Positions 24,778 through 32,141 of a stretch of DNA of 32,141 nt are shown here, one piece after another; the first letter of the stretch is position 1, and each line of letters opens with the position of its first letter. This stretch comes from an uncultured Campylobacter sp. Lineage in GTDB: Bacteria; Campylobacterota; Campylobacteria; Campylobacterales; Campylobacteraceae. The stretch lies in assembly GCF_938039205.1 (NCBI RefSeq), contig NZ_CALHVM010000044.1:1-32141 (forward strand). The letters are read 5' to 3'. The position numbers were made by a program, and so were the translations under genes. The notes under the pieces were generated by a model. That model did not search any database and was not told the origin of the DNA. It saw nothing but the letters and a program-made list of their open reading frames with translations.

Positions 24778-25275
24778 TTACTTCACAAACGGCAGCTCAA
24801 ATTTAATCCACTCGTAGTCTAGTCCGATTTTCGTCATAGCCTCGTAGCAAATCGCGCTAAGAAGCCCCGCAAAAAGCCCTGCTAGCATATCATCACCCAT
24901 CACGCCCAGCCCGCCTTTTACGTTTTTGTCGATGCGGCCGATCACGGATGGCTTTAGGATGTCAAACGCCCTAAAAAACAGAACCGAGAGCGCAAACTGC
25001 ACCGCCGTGGCGCCGCTGATAGAAATCGCCAGCCAAACGCCAGCAACCTCGTCTATCACGATACTGCCGTGATCGTGCACGCCGGTTTTTGCTTCATAAT
25101 CGTCGATGATCTTGATGCTATATAAAAAAAGACAAATCGAAACTAAAAACAGCGTGGAAGCGGGCAAAAACATCAAAAATCCATACGCCGCAACTGCGCC
25201 AGCTAGCGAGCCCACCGTACCGGGGGCCTTAGGACTCAGCCCAGCGCCAAAAAACGTTAAAAATAACCTTTGCAT
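24778..25275 (-). CDS. pgpA: Phosphatidylglycerophosphatase A
   Basis: 165 residues from the ATG at 25275, picked because AAGGA lies five to six bases upstream and the family motif begins soon after; an upstream start at 25293 adds six residues without support. Family marks are GAGLSPKAPGTVGSLAGA near the N-terminus, IVIDEVAGVW in the middle and VMGDDMLAGLFAG near the end. Hydrophobic helices lie between. It removes phosphate from phosphatidylglycerophosphate to give phosphatidylglycerol in the inner membrane. As I recall, it follows sat in C. jejuni (Cj1610), but here nearly 700 non-coding bases separate them. Confidence 0.92.
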   Translation of the reverse strand: MQRLFLTFFGAGLSPKAPGTVGSLAGAVAAYGFLMFLPASTLFLVSICLFLYSIKIIDDYEAKTGVHDHGSIVIDEVAGVWLAISISGATAVQFALSVLFFRAFDILKPSVIGRIDKNVKGGLGVMGDDMLAGLFAGLLSAICYEAMTKIGLDYEWIKFELPFVK

Positions 25276-25971
25276 ATTTTTCCTTGAAATCAAATTTAAA
25301 TAATATAGTGCTTTTGTTCGCCGATTTTTAGTGCGATTTTAGCAAATTTAACGCGCAAATTTCAAAATTCGGACGCCAAATTTTCGCGGATTTCGGATAT
25401 TTTCAAATTTGACGGCAAAATGCGCTAAATTTATTAGATTTTACAACCGCAAATTTCAATCCATACTTTCAGCAATCAAATTTAAAATTTCCAAACTACA
25501 ATACAAATTCGCCGCAACGCTGTGCAATATCGTCAAATTTAACGTCAATCAAAGCACGGACGCCTTACGCCAAACAAACCGCGCTACCCTCCGCGCAATA
25601 AATGTATAGCGTCAAATTTTAGAGTTTTTGCGGTGCAGGTCTCGGCGAGTAAAATTTGCAAATTCGAACGCAAAAGCAAAGATAAGATATCGCAAAACGG
25701 TCAGCTCGCAACGCTAATGCAAGCACTCGCTCAGTAAATTTTAGCGGCGACAAAACGCGTAGTTTCCCGAGCTAAATTTAACTCTTCCACTGCTTCGCAC
25801 TGCAAATTTGCTGCCCCTGAAAAGCGACCTCAAGCGCAGCGAAACTGCACAAAATCTCTCTCAAAACGAGCCGCAGTATAAAAGCTAAAATTAAGCAAAA
25901 AAGCGCCAAATGAACAACGCATGCATACAGCAATAAACGATATTTCGACGCAGTAAAAGCTAAAAGCAAAT
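25276..25971. other. Long non-coding stretch, rich in AAATTT words
   Basis: No credible gene on either strand. Two short open frames (25409-25609 plus, 25778-25969 minus) start with TTG, lack ribosome sites and are low in meaning. The left half (25290-25640) holds at least eleven AAATTT words, mostly as CAAATTT. A minus-strand TATATT at 25302-25307 could be the pgpA promoter. The right half is richer in GC with scattered GCGC and CGAG words. No tRNA, clear terminator or insertion sequence end is visible. Confidence 0.6.
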
Positions 25972-27156
25972 TTAAGTCAGCGACGTCGTCTGATAAAGCT
26001 TCATCAAATTTTCGTAAAACTCCCTCTCCGTCTGCTTTTCGAGCAGCCCGTTGCTAGGAAAAAGATCGTCGCAAAGCTTTTGGATATTTTCAAATCGGTT
26101 CGGAAAAAGCTCGCTCAGTATCATCGCCGAGATGTCGCGCCGCATGAGAATCGCAGGCGGCAAGATACCCGCTAGCAGTAGCGTTTTTAGCGTCTGGGCG
26201 TGGTATTTGATATGGTGATGCTGGCCGTGCGGGCAGGTCTTAGTGCTAACTAGCGTCTTGCACTCGTCGCAGTAGACGAGCTCGGGCAGCACGACGATGT
26301 CTAAATTTAGATCGTTTTTATAGCGTTCTAGCACCGTGTGAGCGACGTTGTGATCGTAAAACATCCCGATACCGGCGTGATTTTGCCCAACTATGAGCTT
26401 ATGGGCGCCCAGTCTATGCGCCGCGATGCACTCTAGCGTCGGGTTTAGGTGCGAGCTAAAGAGATTTGAGTTCTCAAAAGGCACGATGATCAGACGGTTT
26501 TTGGGGACGTAGTTTTGGATGAAGTATTCTAGCACGCTTTTTTTGAGAGAAAAGCTCATCATCTCGTCCGCGCCGTGGCTTTTTAGTAAAAATAGCAACA
26601 CCAGATCGGAGCTATCTATCGTCATCCTGATCAGGCGCTCGTGCGCGCGGTTAAATGGCTCCGCGGTTAGCATGATCGCCGAGATTTTGCGGACGTTTTG
26701 CTCCCTTTTGACCTCTTCGATAAGTTTTCTTACTTCAGCTAGCTTGTCGTCGTAGATTTTTATCTCGCCGCTCACGGCTAGTTCGCCGCTTTGGCTTTGC
26801 TGTGCGGGCGCGGCTTCGTTAGCGCGAAAGATATTTTGCGAGCTTTTTTCGGTGTTAAATTTAAAAACCTCGCCGACCTCGATATACCCCACGACCTTAC
26901 CGCCGTTGATAAGCTCGATATGATCGCCCTTTGAGGCGTTTTTTATCGTTTCTTGATTGCGCTTGCCGTGTGGCGCAAATACGAAAGTATATGGCATCGG
27001 CTCGCCGGCCAAAAAGCCCGTCTCGTAGATCTCGTTCGCCTCTTTTTCGTTCATCAGGCGGTTAAATTTGCTAAAAATTTGATTTTCTATGAGATCAAGC
27101 GCGCCAAAAGCCTCGTCGTTTATCCAAACGGCGTTATTTTTTCTTGACGACGTCAT
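25972..27156 (-). CDS. ATP-sulfurylase-like (Sat) protein, probably not a working sulfurylase
   Basis: 394 residues in Sat order: a PUA-like N-terminal domain (about 1-135), then the nucleotidyl-transferase fold. The key motifs are altered. QTRNPxHRxHE reads LTAEPFNRAHE (163-173), losing Gln, Arg, Asn and the first His. GRDHAG reads GQNHAG (257-262). The SGTxxR region reads YHAQTL. Structural marks remain: the PF-hydrophobic strands, a C-x-x-C...C-P-H zinc-like knuckle (Cys296, Cys299, Cys308, His310) and GILPPAILMRRDIS. Annotation as sulfate adenylyltransferase (as for Cj1609, from memory) is therefore doubtful. GAGG precedes the ATG. The start overlaps the upstream regulator gene by 23 bases, suggesting a joint role. 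Confidence 0.85.
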   Translation of the reverse strand: MTSSRKNNAVWINDEAFGALDLIENQIFSKFNRLMNEKEANEIYETGFLAGEPMPYTFVFAPHGKRNQETIKNASKGDHIELINGGKVVGYIEVGEVFKFNTEKSSQNIFRANEAAPAQQSQSGELAVSGEIKIYDDKLAEVRKLIEEVKREQNVRKISAIMLTAEPFNRAHERLIRMTIDSSDLVLLFLLKSHGADEMMSFSLKKSVLEYFIQNYVPKNRLIIVPFENSNLFSSHLNPTLECIAAHRLGAHKLIVGQNHAGIGMFYDHNVAHTVLERYKNDLNLDIVVLPELVYCDECKTLVSTKTCPHGQHHHIKYHAQTLKTLLLAGILPPAILMRRDISAMILSELFPNRFENIQKLCDDLFPSNGLLEKQTEREFYENLMKLYQTTSLT

Positions 27157-28060
27157 ATTTTTTCCTCTTTTCCCAAAGCGATTTTCGCGAGATGCCTAGC
27201 TTTTTGCTAAGCTCGGTGTCGGGGTATTTGTCCTGATAGTTTACGATGATATGCTTTATGTAGTCGTCGATCGTCAAAATTTCGTCGATTTGGAAATTTT
27301 TCTCGTCGCTTGTGATGTTTAGCGTCTCCATCGGCGTCTCTTCGTTCGGATTGGTCGAGCTTGCGATGATCTTGCGTTTGGCCGCGAGAGAGACGATCTG
27401 ATTTTTGGCCTCTTGGCGTAAAATTTGAAAATTTGAAAAATATAAAAGCGTGCGCGGATTTGCCGCGGCTATTACCTCCACGTCGATGCCGGGTTCTAGC
27501 GGGACGTATTTAAAGCTCAAATTTAGCGCCTTTGCGTACTCAAAAACAAAGTTATCGGCGTTTATCATTTTATTACACTTTATGAGAAGCGGCAGCTTTA
27601 TGCGCTTAAAGTCGAAATTTAGCGCCGAAACCGCCTTAAAATGATAGTTTAAGTAGTCCTGATAGGTCTTTATAAATGTCTGCAATCGCCTAAACTCCTC
27701 AAAATGCTTGATCTTTCGCACTAGCTCCTCGATCATAAACGGCTTTTGTATGTAGTCACTAGCACCCGCTTTTATCGGGATCGAGACGGTGTCGTTGCTG
27801 ATATAGGTGATGAGCAGGATGACGACGGAGTCTTTAAATTTTTGTATGATTTTTAGCGTATCATCGCCCGCAAACGCGCTAGAGAGCAGCACCACGTCAA
27901 AGTGTACGTCCTTGCCGCCATCCTTTGCCTTCTGCTCGGGCTCGCTTTTCATCGCCTCCGCCGTGCTTCTTGCGATCTCGCACTCATAGCCTAGATTTTC
28001 CAGCTTCGAGGCGATGCTTTGGGCTAGGTAGATTTCGTTTTCTATTATCAAAACTCTCAT
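27134..28060 (-). CDS. Atypical response regulator of the HP1021/Cj1608 type
   Basis: 308 residues. The receiver-like N-terminus (1-120) starts RVLIIENE instead of the usual acidic pair, and the phospho-acceptor position reads Ser60 in DVVLLSSAF, so Asp is missing; the late Lys (IQKPFM) is kept. A middle region of about 140 residues follows. The C-terminus (about 280-308) is a Fis-like helix-turn-helix, ELSKKLGISRKSLWEKRKKY. Helicobacter HP1021 and Campylobacter Cj1608 have this design; they are known as phosphorylation-independent, redox-linked DNA binders acting on oriC and many genes. The position between ispDF and sat matches my memory of C. jejuni. It has a weak ribosome site (GAAAG). 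Confidence 0.88.
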   Translation of the reverse strand: MRVLIIENEIYLAQSIASKLENLGYECEIARSTAEAMKSEPEQKAKDGGKDVHFDVVLLSSAFAGDDTLKIIQKFKDSVVILLITYISNDTVSIPIKAGASDYIQKPFMIEELVRKIKHFEEFRRLQTFIKTYQDYLNYHFKAVSALNFDFKRIKLPLLIKCNKMINADNFVFEYAKALNLSFKYVPLEPGIDVEVIAAANPRTLLYFSNFQILRQEAKNQIVSLAAKRKIIASSTNPNEETPMETLNITSDEKNFQIDEILTIDDYIKHIIVNYQDKYPDTELSKKLGISRKSLWEKRKKYDVVKKK

Positions 28061-28078
28061 TTTTTTACTTTCGTCGTT

Positions 28079-29209
28079 TTATTTTTGCGTCCAGTCGTAA
28101 ATTTTTAAACTAGCCGACGCCGTGGCGGCTATGCCCTCGCCTCGCCCCGTAAAGCCTAGCTTCTCGGTCGTCGTGGCCTTTACGTTTATGCGGCTCGGGG
28201 TTAAATTTAGCGCATTTGCGATGTTTATTTCCATCGCGGATTTAAATTTACTAAGCTTTGGCCTCTCAGCTATGACGGTGACGTCGGCGTTAATAAGCTC
28301 AAATCCGACGCTTTGAACGAGTCTATATGCTTCTTTTAGTAACATAGCAGAGTCCGCTCCCTTAAATTTATCGTCGGTATCGGGGAAATGCTCGCCTATA
28401 TCACCGAGTCCCGCCGCTCCTAGCACCGCGTCTATGAGCGCATGAATAGCTACGTCGCCGTCGGAGTGAGCCTTTAAATTTCGCTCGAAAGGAATTTTCT
28501 CGCCGCCGATTGTTACGAAACTTCCCTCTTTTTTCTCTTCTTCAAAGGCATGCACGTCAAAGCCGTTTCCCACGTAAATTTCACTTGACGGCGCACCAAG
28601 GCCGCAAATTTTAGAAAGGTCGTCTTTAAATGTGATTTTTCTCGCGTTTTCATCGCCCTGCACGTACCAAATTTTACCGCCCGCAGCCGCTATCGCCGAG
28701 CTATCGTCGGTGTAAATTTGACCTGATTCAAGCGCGCTTTTTAGCATTGCTGTGCGCGAGAGCTGCGGCGTCTGGATGAGCTTGATCTGCTCTCTATCGA
28801 CGGCCTGGGACCCTAGATAAACGGTATCTGGCACTTTTAGCGCAGGCACGACGCAGTCGGCGTTTTGGATGCCGCCCATTATACGCGAGAAAAGCTCGGC
28901 GCTAATCATCGGACGAGCGATGTCGCTAACCAAAACATATTCGCTTTGAACGAGCTTAAGAGCGTTTTTTAGGCTCTCTTGACGGGTCGCGCCGCCCTTT
29001 ACGAAGCGATACGACGGGGCAAATTTGCTCATATATTTTTCCTCGTTTGAGGCGACGATTATCTCCTTAAAAGCGTAGTGCGAGCTTAAATTTTTAGCCG
29101 CAAAGAGCCATAGCGGATCGCTTCCGACGCGCAACCACTGCTTTTTAACGGGCATTTCAAAACGGCTGGAGCTTCCGGCTCCGAGCATTATCAGCGTAAC
29201 GTCTAGCAA
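28079..29209 (-). CDS. ispDF: Bifunctional IspD/IspF isoprenoid enzyme
   Basis: 376 residues. The N-terminal IspD part (1-215) has a GAGSSSRF nucleotide loop with KKQW, DIARPMIS and DDSSA; it makes CDP-methylerythritol from methylerythritol phosphate and CTP. The C-terminal IspF part (about 220-376) has the zinc site GNGFDVHAF, then LKAHSDGDVAIHALIDA and GDIGEHFPD, and makes the cyclodiphosphate. The fused form is usual in epsilonproteobacteria; the intermediate step by IspE is encoded elsewhere. Start is TTG at 29209 with AAAGGAG upstream and a TATAAT at 29238-29243. Eighteen bases separate it from the regulator gene, so they are likely one transcript. Confidence 0.96.
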   Translation of the reverse strand: MLDVTLIMLGAGSSSRFEMPVKKQWLRVGSDPLWLFAAKNLSSHYAFKEIIVASNEEKYMSKFAPSYRFVKGGATRQESLKNALKLVQSEYVLVSDIARPMISAELFSRIMGGIQNADCVVPALKVPDTVYLGSQAVDREQIKLIQTPQLSRTAMLKSALESGQIYTDDSSAIAAAGGKIWYVQGDENARKITFKDDLSKICGLGAPSSEIYVGNGFDVHAFEEEKKEGSFVTIGGEKIPFERNLKAHSDGDVAIHALIDAVLGAAGLGDIGEHFPDTDDKFKGADSAMLLKEAYRLVQSVGFELINADVTVIAERPKLSKFKSAMEINIANALNLTPSRINVKATTTEKLGFTGRGEGIAATASASLKIYDWTQK

Positions 29210-29237
29210 AATTTCTCCTTTGGCGAAGTGTTACGAT

Positions 29238-29243
29238 ATTATA
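29238..29243 (-). promoter_or_regulatory. Probable -10 box for ispDF and following genes
   Basis: A perfect minus-strand TATAAT, 29 bases before the ispDF TTG start, in the 99-base divergent spacer with thiC. No TPP riboswitch-like structure is apparent before thiC in this spacer. Confidence 0.45.
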
Positions 29244-29308
29244 CATCCCAAAAGCTTGTTTTTATCTTTTTTGAGTAAGATTAGAACCAAAATTTTAAGG
29301 AGCGAAAC

Positions 29309-30643
29309 ATGAAAGAATTTCGGGTCAAATTTGACTCCGCCGACAAAACTCCGACGCAGATGTACTACGCTAAAAAAGGCGTCATAACGCCCGAGATGAA
29401 CTACGTAGCGCAGGCTGAAATGCTAGATCCCCAGCTCGTTAGAAGCGAAGTCGCCGCAGGCAAGATGATAATCCCTGCCAACATCCATCACGAAAATTTG
29501 CTCCCGATGGCGATCGGCAGAGAGGCAAAAACCAAAATCAACGCAAATATCGGCAACTCGAGCCTAAGCAGCGATATCTGCGCCGAGCTTGAAAAGCTGC
29601 AAATTTGCCTAAAATACGGCGCCGACACGGTCATGGATCTAAGCACGGGCGGCGATCTAGATGCCATTAGAAGCGCGATAATCGCAAACTCGACCGTCCC
29701 TATAGGCACCGTGCCGATGTATCAGATCATCCATGATATAAAAGAGGTCGAAAATTTAACCGCTAGCGACATCCTAAAAACGCTCGAAAAACAGGCGCGC
29801 CAAGGCGTTAGCTACTTTACTATACACGCGGGCTTTTTGCTTAAATTTATGCCACTGGTCGCAAAGCGAAAGATGGGTATCGTTAGTCGCGGCGGTAGCC
29901 TAACTGCTAGCTGGATGATGCACCATCATAAAGAAAACCCGTTTTACGAGGCCTTTGATGATATTTTAGAAATTTGCGCCGCTCACGACGTCGCGCTCTC
30001 CCTTGGCGACGGCTTGCGCCCCGGCTGCTTATACGACGCGACTGATGAGGCTCAGCTTAGCGAGCTGCGGGTTTTAGGCGAGCTGACGCTGCGCGCATGG
30101 GAGAAAAACGTGCAGGTGATGATCGAAGGGCCGGGTCATATTCCTTTAAACCAAATAGAGTATAATATGAAAATCGAACGCGAGCTGTGCCACGGCGCGC
30201 CATTTTACGTGCTAGGGCCGCTACCTACGGACATCGGTGCGGGGTATGATCATATCACTTCGGCTATCGGCGGGACGATGGCGGCCTTTTACGGAGCCTC
30301 GATGCTGTGCTACGTGACGCCTAAAGAGCACCTTGGTTTGCCCAACGCAAACGATGTCAGAGATGGCATCGTAGCGCATAAAATCGCCGCTCACGCAGCC
30401 GACGTCGCGCTAGGCAAGGCTGGAGCCATAGAGCGAGATCACGCGATGAGCGACGCTAGATACGCTTTTGACTGGAACAGGCAGTTTGAGCTAAGCCTGG
30501 ATCCTGAAAGAGCGCGCGAGCTGCATGACGAGAGCTTGCCGCAAGAGTCGTTTAAAAAGGCGGAATTTTGCTCGATGTGCGGGCCTAAATTTTGCGCGTA
30601 TAAAATTTCAAAAAATCTAATGAAGGAGAAAAATGTTAAGTAA
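29309..30643 (+). CDS. thiC: Phosphomethylpyrimidine synthase ThiC
   Basis: 444 residues, the short form that lacks the long N-terminal domain of the E. coli protein. The C-terminal CSMCGPKFC (C-x2-C-x4-C) binds the 4Fe-4S cluster of this unusual radical SAM enzyme. Other family marks are VMDLSTGGDLDAIR, NSTVPIGTVPMYQ, SRGGSLTASWMMHH and EGPGHIPLNQI. It converts aminoimidazole ribotide into the thiamine pyrimidine. AAGGAG lies before the ATG. Its end overlaps mrp by 11 bases, tying an iron-sulfur enzyme to a likely iron-sulfur carrier; in Salmonella the Mrp homologue ApbC is needed for ThiC activity, which fits. Confidence 0.97.
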   Translation: MKEFRVKFDSADKTPTQMYYAKKGVITPEMNYVAQAEMLDPQLVRSEVAAGKMIIPANIHHENLLPMAIGREAKTKINANIGNSSLSSDICAELEKLQICLKYGADTVMDLSTGGDLDAIRSAIIANSTVPIGTVPMYQIIHDIKEVENLTASDILKTLEKQARQGVSYFTIHAGFLLKFMPLVAKRKMGIVSRGGSLTASWMMHHHKENPFYEAFDDILEICAAHDVALSLGDGLRPGCLYDATDEAQLSELRVLGELTLRAWEKNVQVMIEGPGHIPLNQIEYNMKIERELCHGAPFYVLGPLPTDIGAGYDHITSAIGGTMAAFYGASMLCYVTPKEHLGLPNANDVRDGIVAHKIAAHAADVALGKAGAIERDHAMSDARYAFDWNRQFELSLDPERARELHDESLPQESFKKAEFCSMCGPKFCAYKISKNLMKEKNVK

Positions 30644-31733
30644 AGAGGATGTCTTAAATAGACTAAAAGGCGTGATATATCCGGGCTTTGAGAAAGATAT
30701 CGTGAGCTTTGGATTCGTAAAAAACGTCGAAATCGGCGATAAAATTTTAATAGAGGTCGAGATCGTAAGCTCAAATCCGGACGTAGCAAACGAGCTGCGA
30801 ACCGATATAAAGCGCGTGATGGGCTCAAACGAGTGCATCATCAACATCATCCAACCAAAAATCCCCGAGGAAAAAAGCAACAGCCAAAGCGGTAAAAACA
30901 TCGCTCCGCAAATCAAAAATTTCGTAATGGTAAGCTCTGGCAAAGGCGGCGTGGGCAAGAGCACTACTACGCTAAATTTAGCTATCTCGATGGCAAAGCT
31001 AGGCAAAAAAGTAGGCATCCTAGACGCCGATATCTATGGCCCAAATATCCCTAGAATGCTGGGCGAAGTAGGCACGCAGCCGCAAGTCGTCGGCAACAAG
31101 CTAAAACCGATCTTAACTCACGGCGTCGAGATGATGAGTATGGGCGTGCTAATGGAAGAAGGCATGAGCCTCATCTGGCGTGGCTCGATGATAATGAAAG
31201 CTATCGAGCAGCTGCTAAAAGACGTATTTTGGAGCGAGCTGGACGTGCTATTTCTCGATATGCCTCCGGGAACGGGCGACGCGCAGCTAACCCTAGCTCA
31301 AAGCGTGCCTGTGACGGCCGGCGTGTGCGTCACGACTCCGCAAGTAGTAGCCCTAGATGATAGCAAGCGCGCGCTAGATATGTTTGAAAAGCTTCACATC
31401 CCGATCGCGGGCATCGTAGAAAATATGAGCGGATTTATCTGCCCTGAAAGCGGCAAGGAGTATGATATATTTGGCAAAGGCACGACCGAGGAAGTGGCAA
31501 AAGCCTATAGTACCGAAGTGCTAGCCGAAATCCCTATCGAGCCAGCTGTTCGTGTGGGCGGCGATAGCGGTAAGCCGGTGAGCTTTTACGAGCCAAACTC
31601 AGTCACGGCCAAACGCTACGAAAAAGCGGCGGCTAGACTATGGGAGATAATTGAAAATATCAACAATGACGGCGGCGCGGACAACTCGTCTATCCAGCCC
31701 GTGATGGACGGTAAGAGTGCTTGCTCGAAGTAA
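30633..31733 (+). CDS. mrp: Mrp/ApbC iron-sulfur cluster carrier P-loop ATPase
   Basis: 366 residues. An N-terminal DUF59/MIP18-like domain (about 1-85) precedes the ATPase domain with the deviant Walker A SSGKGGVGKSTT (about 98-109), switch region DADIYGPNIPRM and DMPPGTGDAQLT. Mrp proteins dimerise and hold a 4Fe-4S cluster through a CPxCG pair; here that place reads FICPESGKEY, with the second Cys replaced by Ser. AAGGAG precedes the ATG inside thiC, an 11-base overlap. Expected cytoplasmic role is delivery of iron-sulfur clusters, possibly to ThiC. A strong hairpin follows the stop. Confidence 0.95.
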   Translation: MLSKEDVLNRLKGVIYPGFEKDIVSFGFVKNVEIGDKILIEVEIVSSNPDVANELRTDIKRVMGSNECIINIIQPKIPEEKSNSQSGKNIAPQIKNFVMVSSGKGGVGKSTTTLNLAISMAKLGKKVGILDADIYGPNIPRMLGEVGTQPQVVGNKLKPILTHGVEMMSMGVLMEEGMSLIWRGSMIMKAIEQLLKDVFWSELDVLFLDMPPGTGDAQLTLAQSVPVTAGVCVTTPQVVALDDSKRALDMFEKLHIPIAGIVENMSGFICPESGKEYDIFGKGTTEEVAKAYSTEVLAEIPIEPAVRVGGDSGKPVSFYEPNSVTAKRYEKAAARLWEIIENINNDGGADNSSIQPVMDGKSACSK

Positions 31734-31743
31734 AATTTAAAAT

Positions 31744-31777
31744 CTAAAGCCCGAATTTACTCAAATTTGGGCTTTAG
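31744..31777. terminator. Strong hairpin between mrp and the ACT-domain gene
   Basis: A 15-base stem (one G-U pair) with the loop ACTC: CTAAAGCCC pairs with GGGCTTTAG and the inner GAATTT with AAATTT. It is not followed by a T run on the plus strand, so it may weaken rather than stop transcription, or stabilise the mrp message. On the minus strand it is followed by ATTTTAAATTTT, but no minus gene uses it. Confidence 0.5.
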
Positions 31778-31810
31778 CTCTCGCAAATTTACAAATTTAG
31801 GAGAACGACG

Positions 31811-32077
31811 ATGAAAGCGATCGTAACGGTGATCGGTAAGGACAAGGTTGGCATTGTAGCGGGCGTTTCGGCCAAGCTCGCGCAGCTTGGGCTAAACATA
31901 GACGACATCAGCCAGACGGTTTTGGACGAGTTTTTTACGATGATGGCGGTGGTTTCCAGCGACGAAAAGCAGGACTTCACGGCTCTAAAGGGGGAGCTAA
32001 ACGAGCTTGGCGAAAAGCTAAAAGTAAAGATCAACATCCAAAGCTCGGCGATATTCGACGCCATGCACAACATCTAA
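31811..32077 (+). CDS. Small ACT-domain protein (UPF0237 type)
   Basis: 88 residues, a single ACT domain. AIVTVIGKDKVGIVAGVSAK and LNIDDISQTVLDEFFTMM are typical of the free-standing UPF0237 proteins. Such proteins form dimers that are thought to bind amino acids. GGAG lies seven bases before the ATG. It is followed nine bases later by a PFL-family gene; this pair is common in bacteria, and the ACT protein is presumed to work with it. Function not established. Confidence 0.9.
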   Translation: MKAIVTVIGKDKVGIVAGVSAKLAQLGLNIDDISQTVLDEFFTMMAVVSSDEKQDFTALKGELNELGEKLKVKINIQSSAIFDAMHNI

Positions 32078-32086
32078 GGCGCCGAT

Positions 32087-32141
32087 ATGGACATCAAAAA
32101 CGTAACCGAAACGATCGCGATGATCGAGGAGCAAAATTTCG
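32087..32141 (+). CDS. 5' end of a PFL-family (UPF0210) gene, cut by the window
   Basis: Only 18 codons are present: MDIKNVTETIAMIEEQNF. The sequence matches the start of UPF0210/PFL-like proteins, which commonly follow the UPF0237 ACT gene. The rest lies beyond the window edge. Function of the family is unknown. Confidence 0.7.
   Translation, partial: MDIKNVTETIAMIEEQNF

Noticed and set aside
25409..25609. 66-residue plus-strand open frame in the long spacer
   Set aside because: TTG start without ribosome site; the sequence is a by-product of repeated CAAATTT words.
25778..25969. 63-residue hydrophobic minus-strand open frame just after the Sat-like gene
   Set aside because: TTG start two bases after the previous stop, no ribosome site, and no recognisable protein pattern. 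A small membrane protein cannot be fully excluded.
29210..29308. TPP riboswitch before thiC
   Set aside because: The spacer is only 99 bases, AT-rich and holds none of the conserved CUGAGA-type elements.

Overview
The window looks like a chromosomal segment of an epsilonproteobacterium, most likely a Campylobacter of the moderate-GC oral type (rectus, showae, curvus or concisus group). The basis is dense coding, an extremely frequent AAATTT/CAAATTT word in genes and spacers, TATAAT-like -10 boxes without clear -35 boxes, and gene neighbourhoods that I recall from C. jejuni: a GlnD-like protein plus glmS, mqnE plus a purine permease and phosphoribosyltransferase, and ispDF, an HP1021/Cj1608-type regulator, a Sat-like protein and pgpA. 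Species cannot be fixed from the sequence alone. No rRNA, tRNA, CRISPR array, insertion sequence or phage gene was seen.

Layout. 83-4810 (minus strand) is a compact gene string, read mqnE, purine permease, purine phosphoribosyltransferase, ArnT/PMT-like membrane glycosyltransferase, pseudopilin. It joins menaquinone synthesis by the futalosine route with purine salvage. 4923-9217 (plus) holds a GlnD-like protein with a degraded nucleotidyltransferase site, two bases before glmS, followed by a likely terminator. 9361-12133 (plus) is a small accessory block of three poorly characterised genes: DUF6678-like, zinc-ribbon plus DUF1963-like, and a third broken by a one-base frameshift at a T6 run. 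12344-16191 holds a secreted Sel1/Hcp-like protein, a HIT protein, a membrane dCache sensor without an output domain, and a convergent two-component system. 16316-20148 (minus) is psrABC, a respiratory polysulfide or thiosulfate reductase with its own terminator and a promoter overlapped by an inverted repeat. 20449-24606 (plus) holds a small serine hydrolase, the large CcsBA cytochrome c synthase and a small membrane protein. 24778-29209 (minus) holds pgpA, a roughly 700-base non-coding stretch, a Sat-like pseudo-enzyme, an atypical response regulator and ispDF. 29309-32141 (plus) holds thiC, mrp, an ACT-domain gene and the first codons of a PFL/UPF0210 gene.

How it fits together. Much of the content serves anaerobic or microaerobic respiration: MqnE for menaquinone, PsrABC using menaquinol to reduce sulfur compounds, CcsBA maturing c-type cytochromes, and Mrp as an iron-sulfur carrier next to the iron-sulfur enzyme ThiC. 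The least explained items are the Sat-like protein that has lost its known catalytic motifs but overlaps a phosphorylation-independent regulator, the GlnD-like protein coupled to GlmS, the orphan dCache sensor, and the accessory block with the frameshift. No wholly new multi-gene system could be demonstrated from sequence reading alone.
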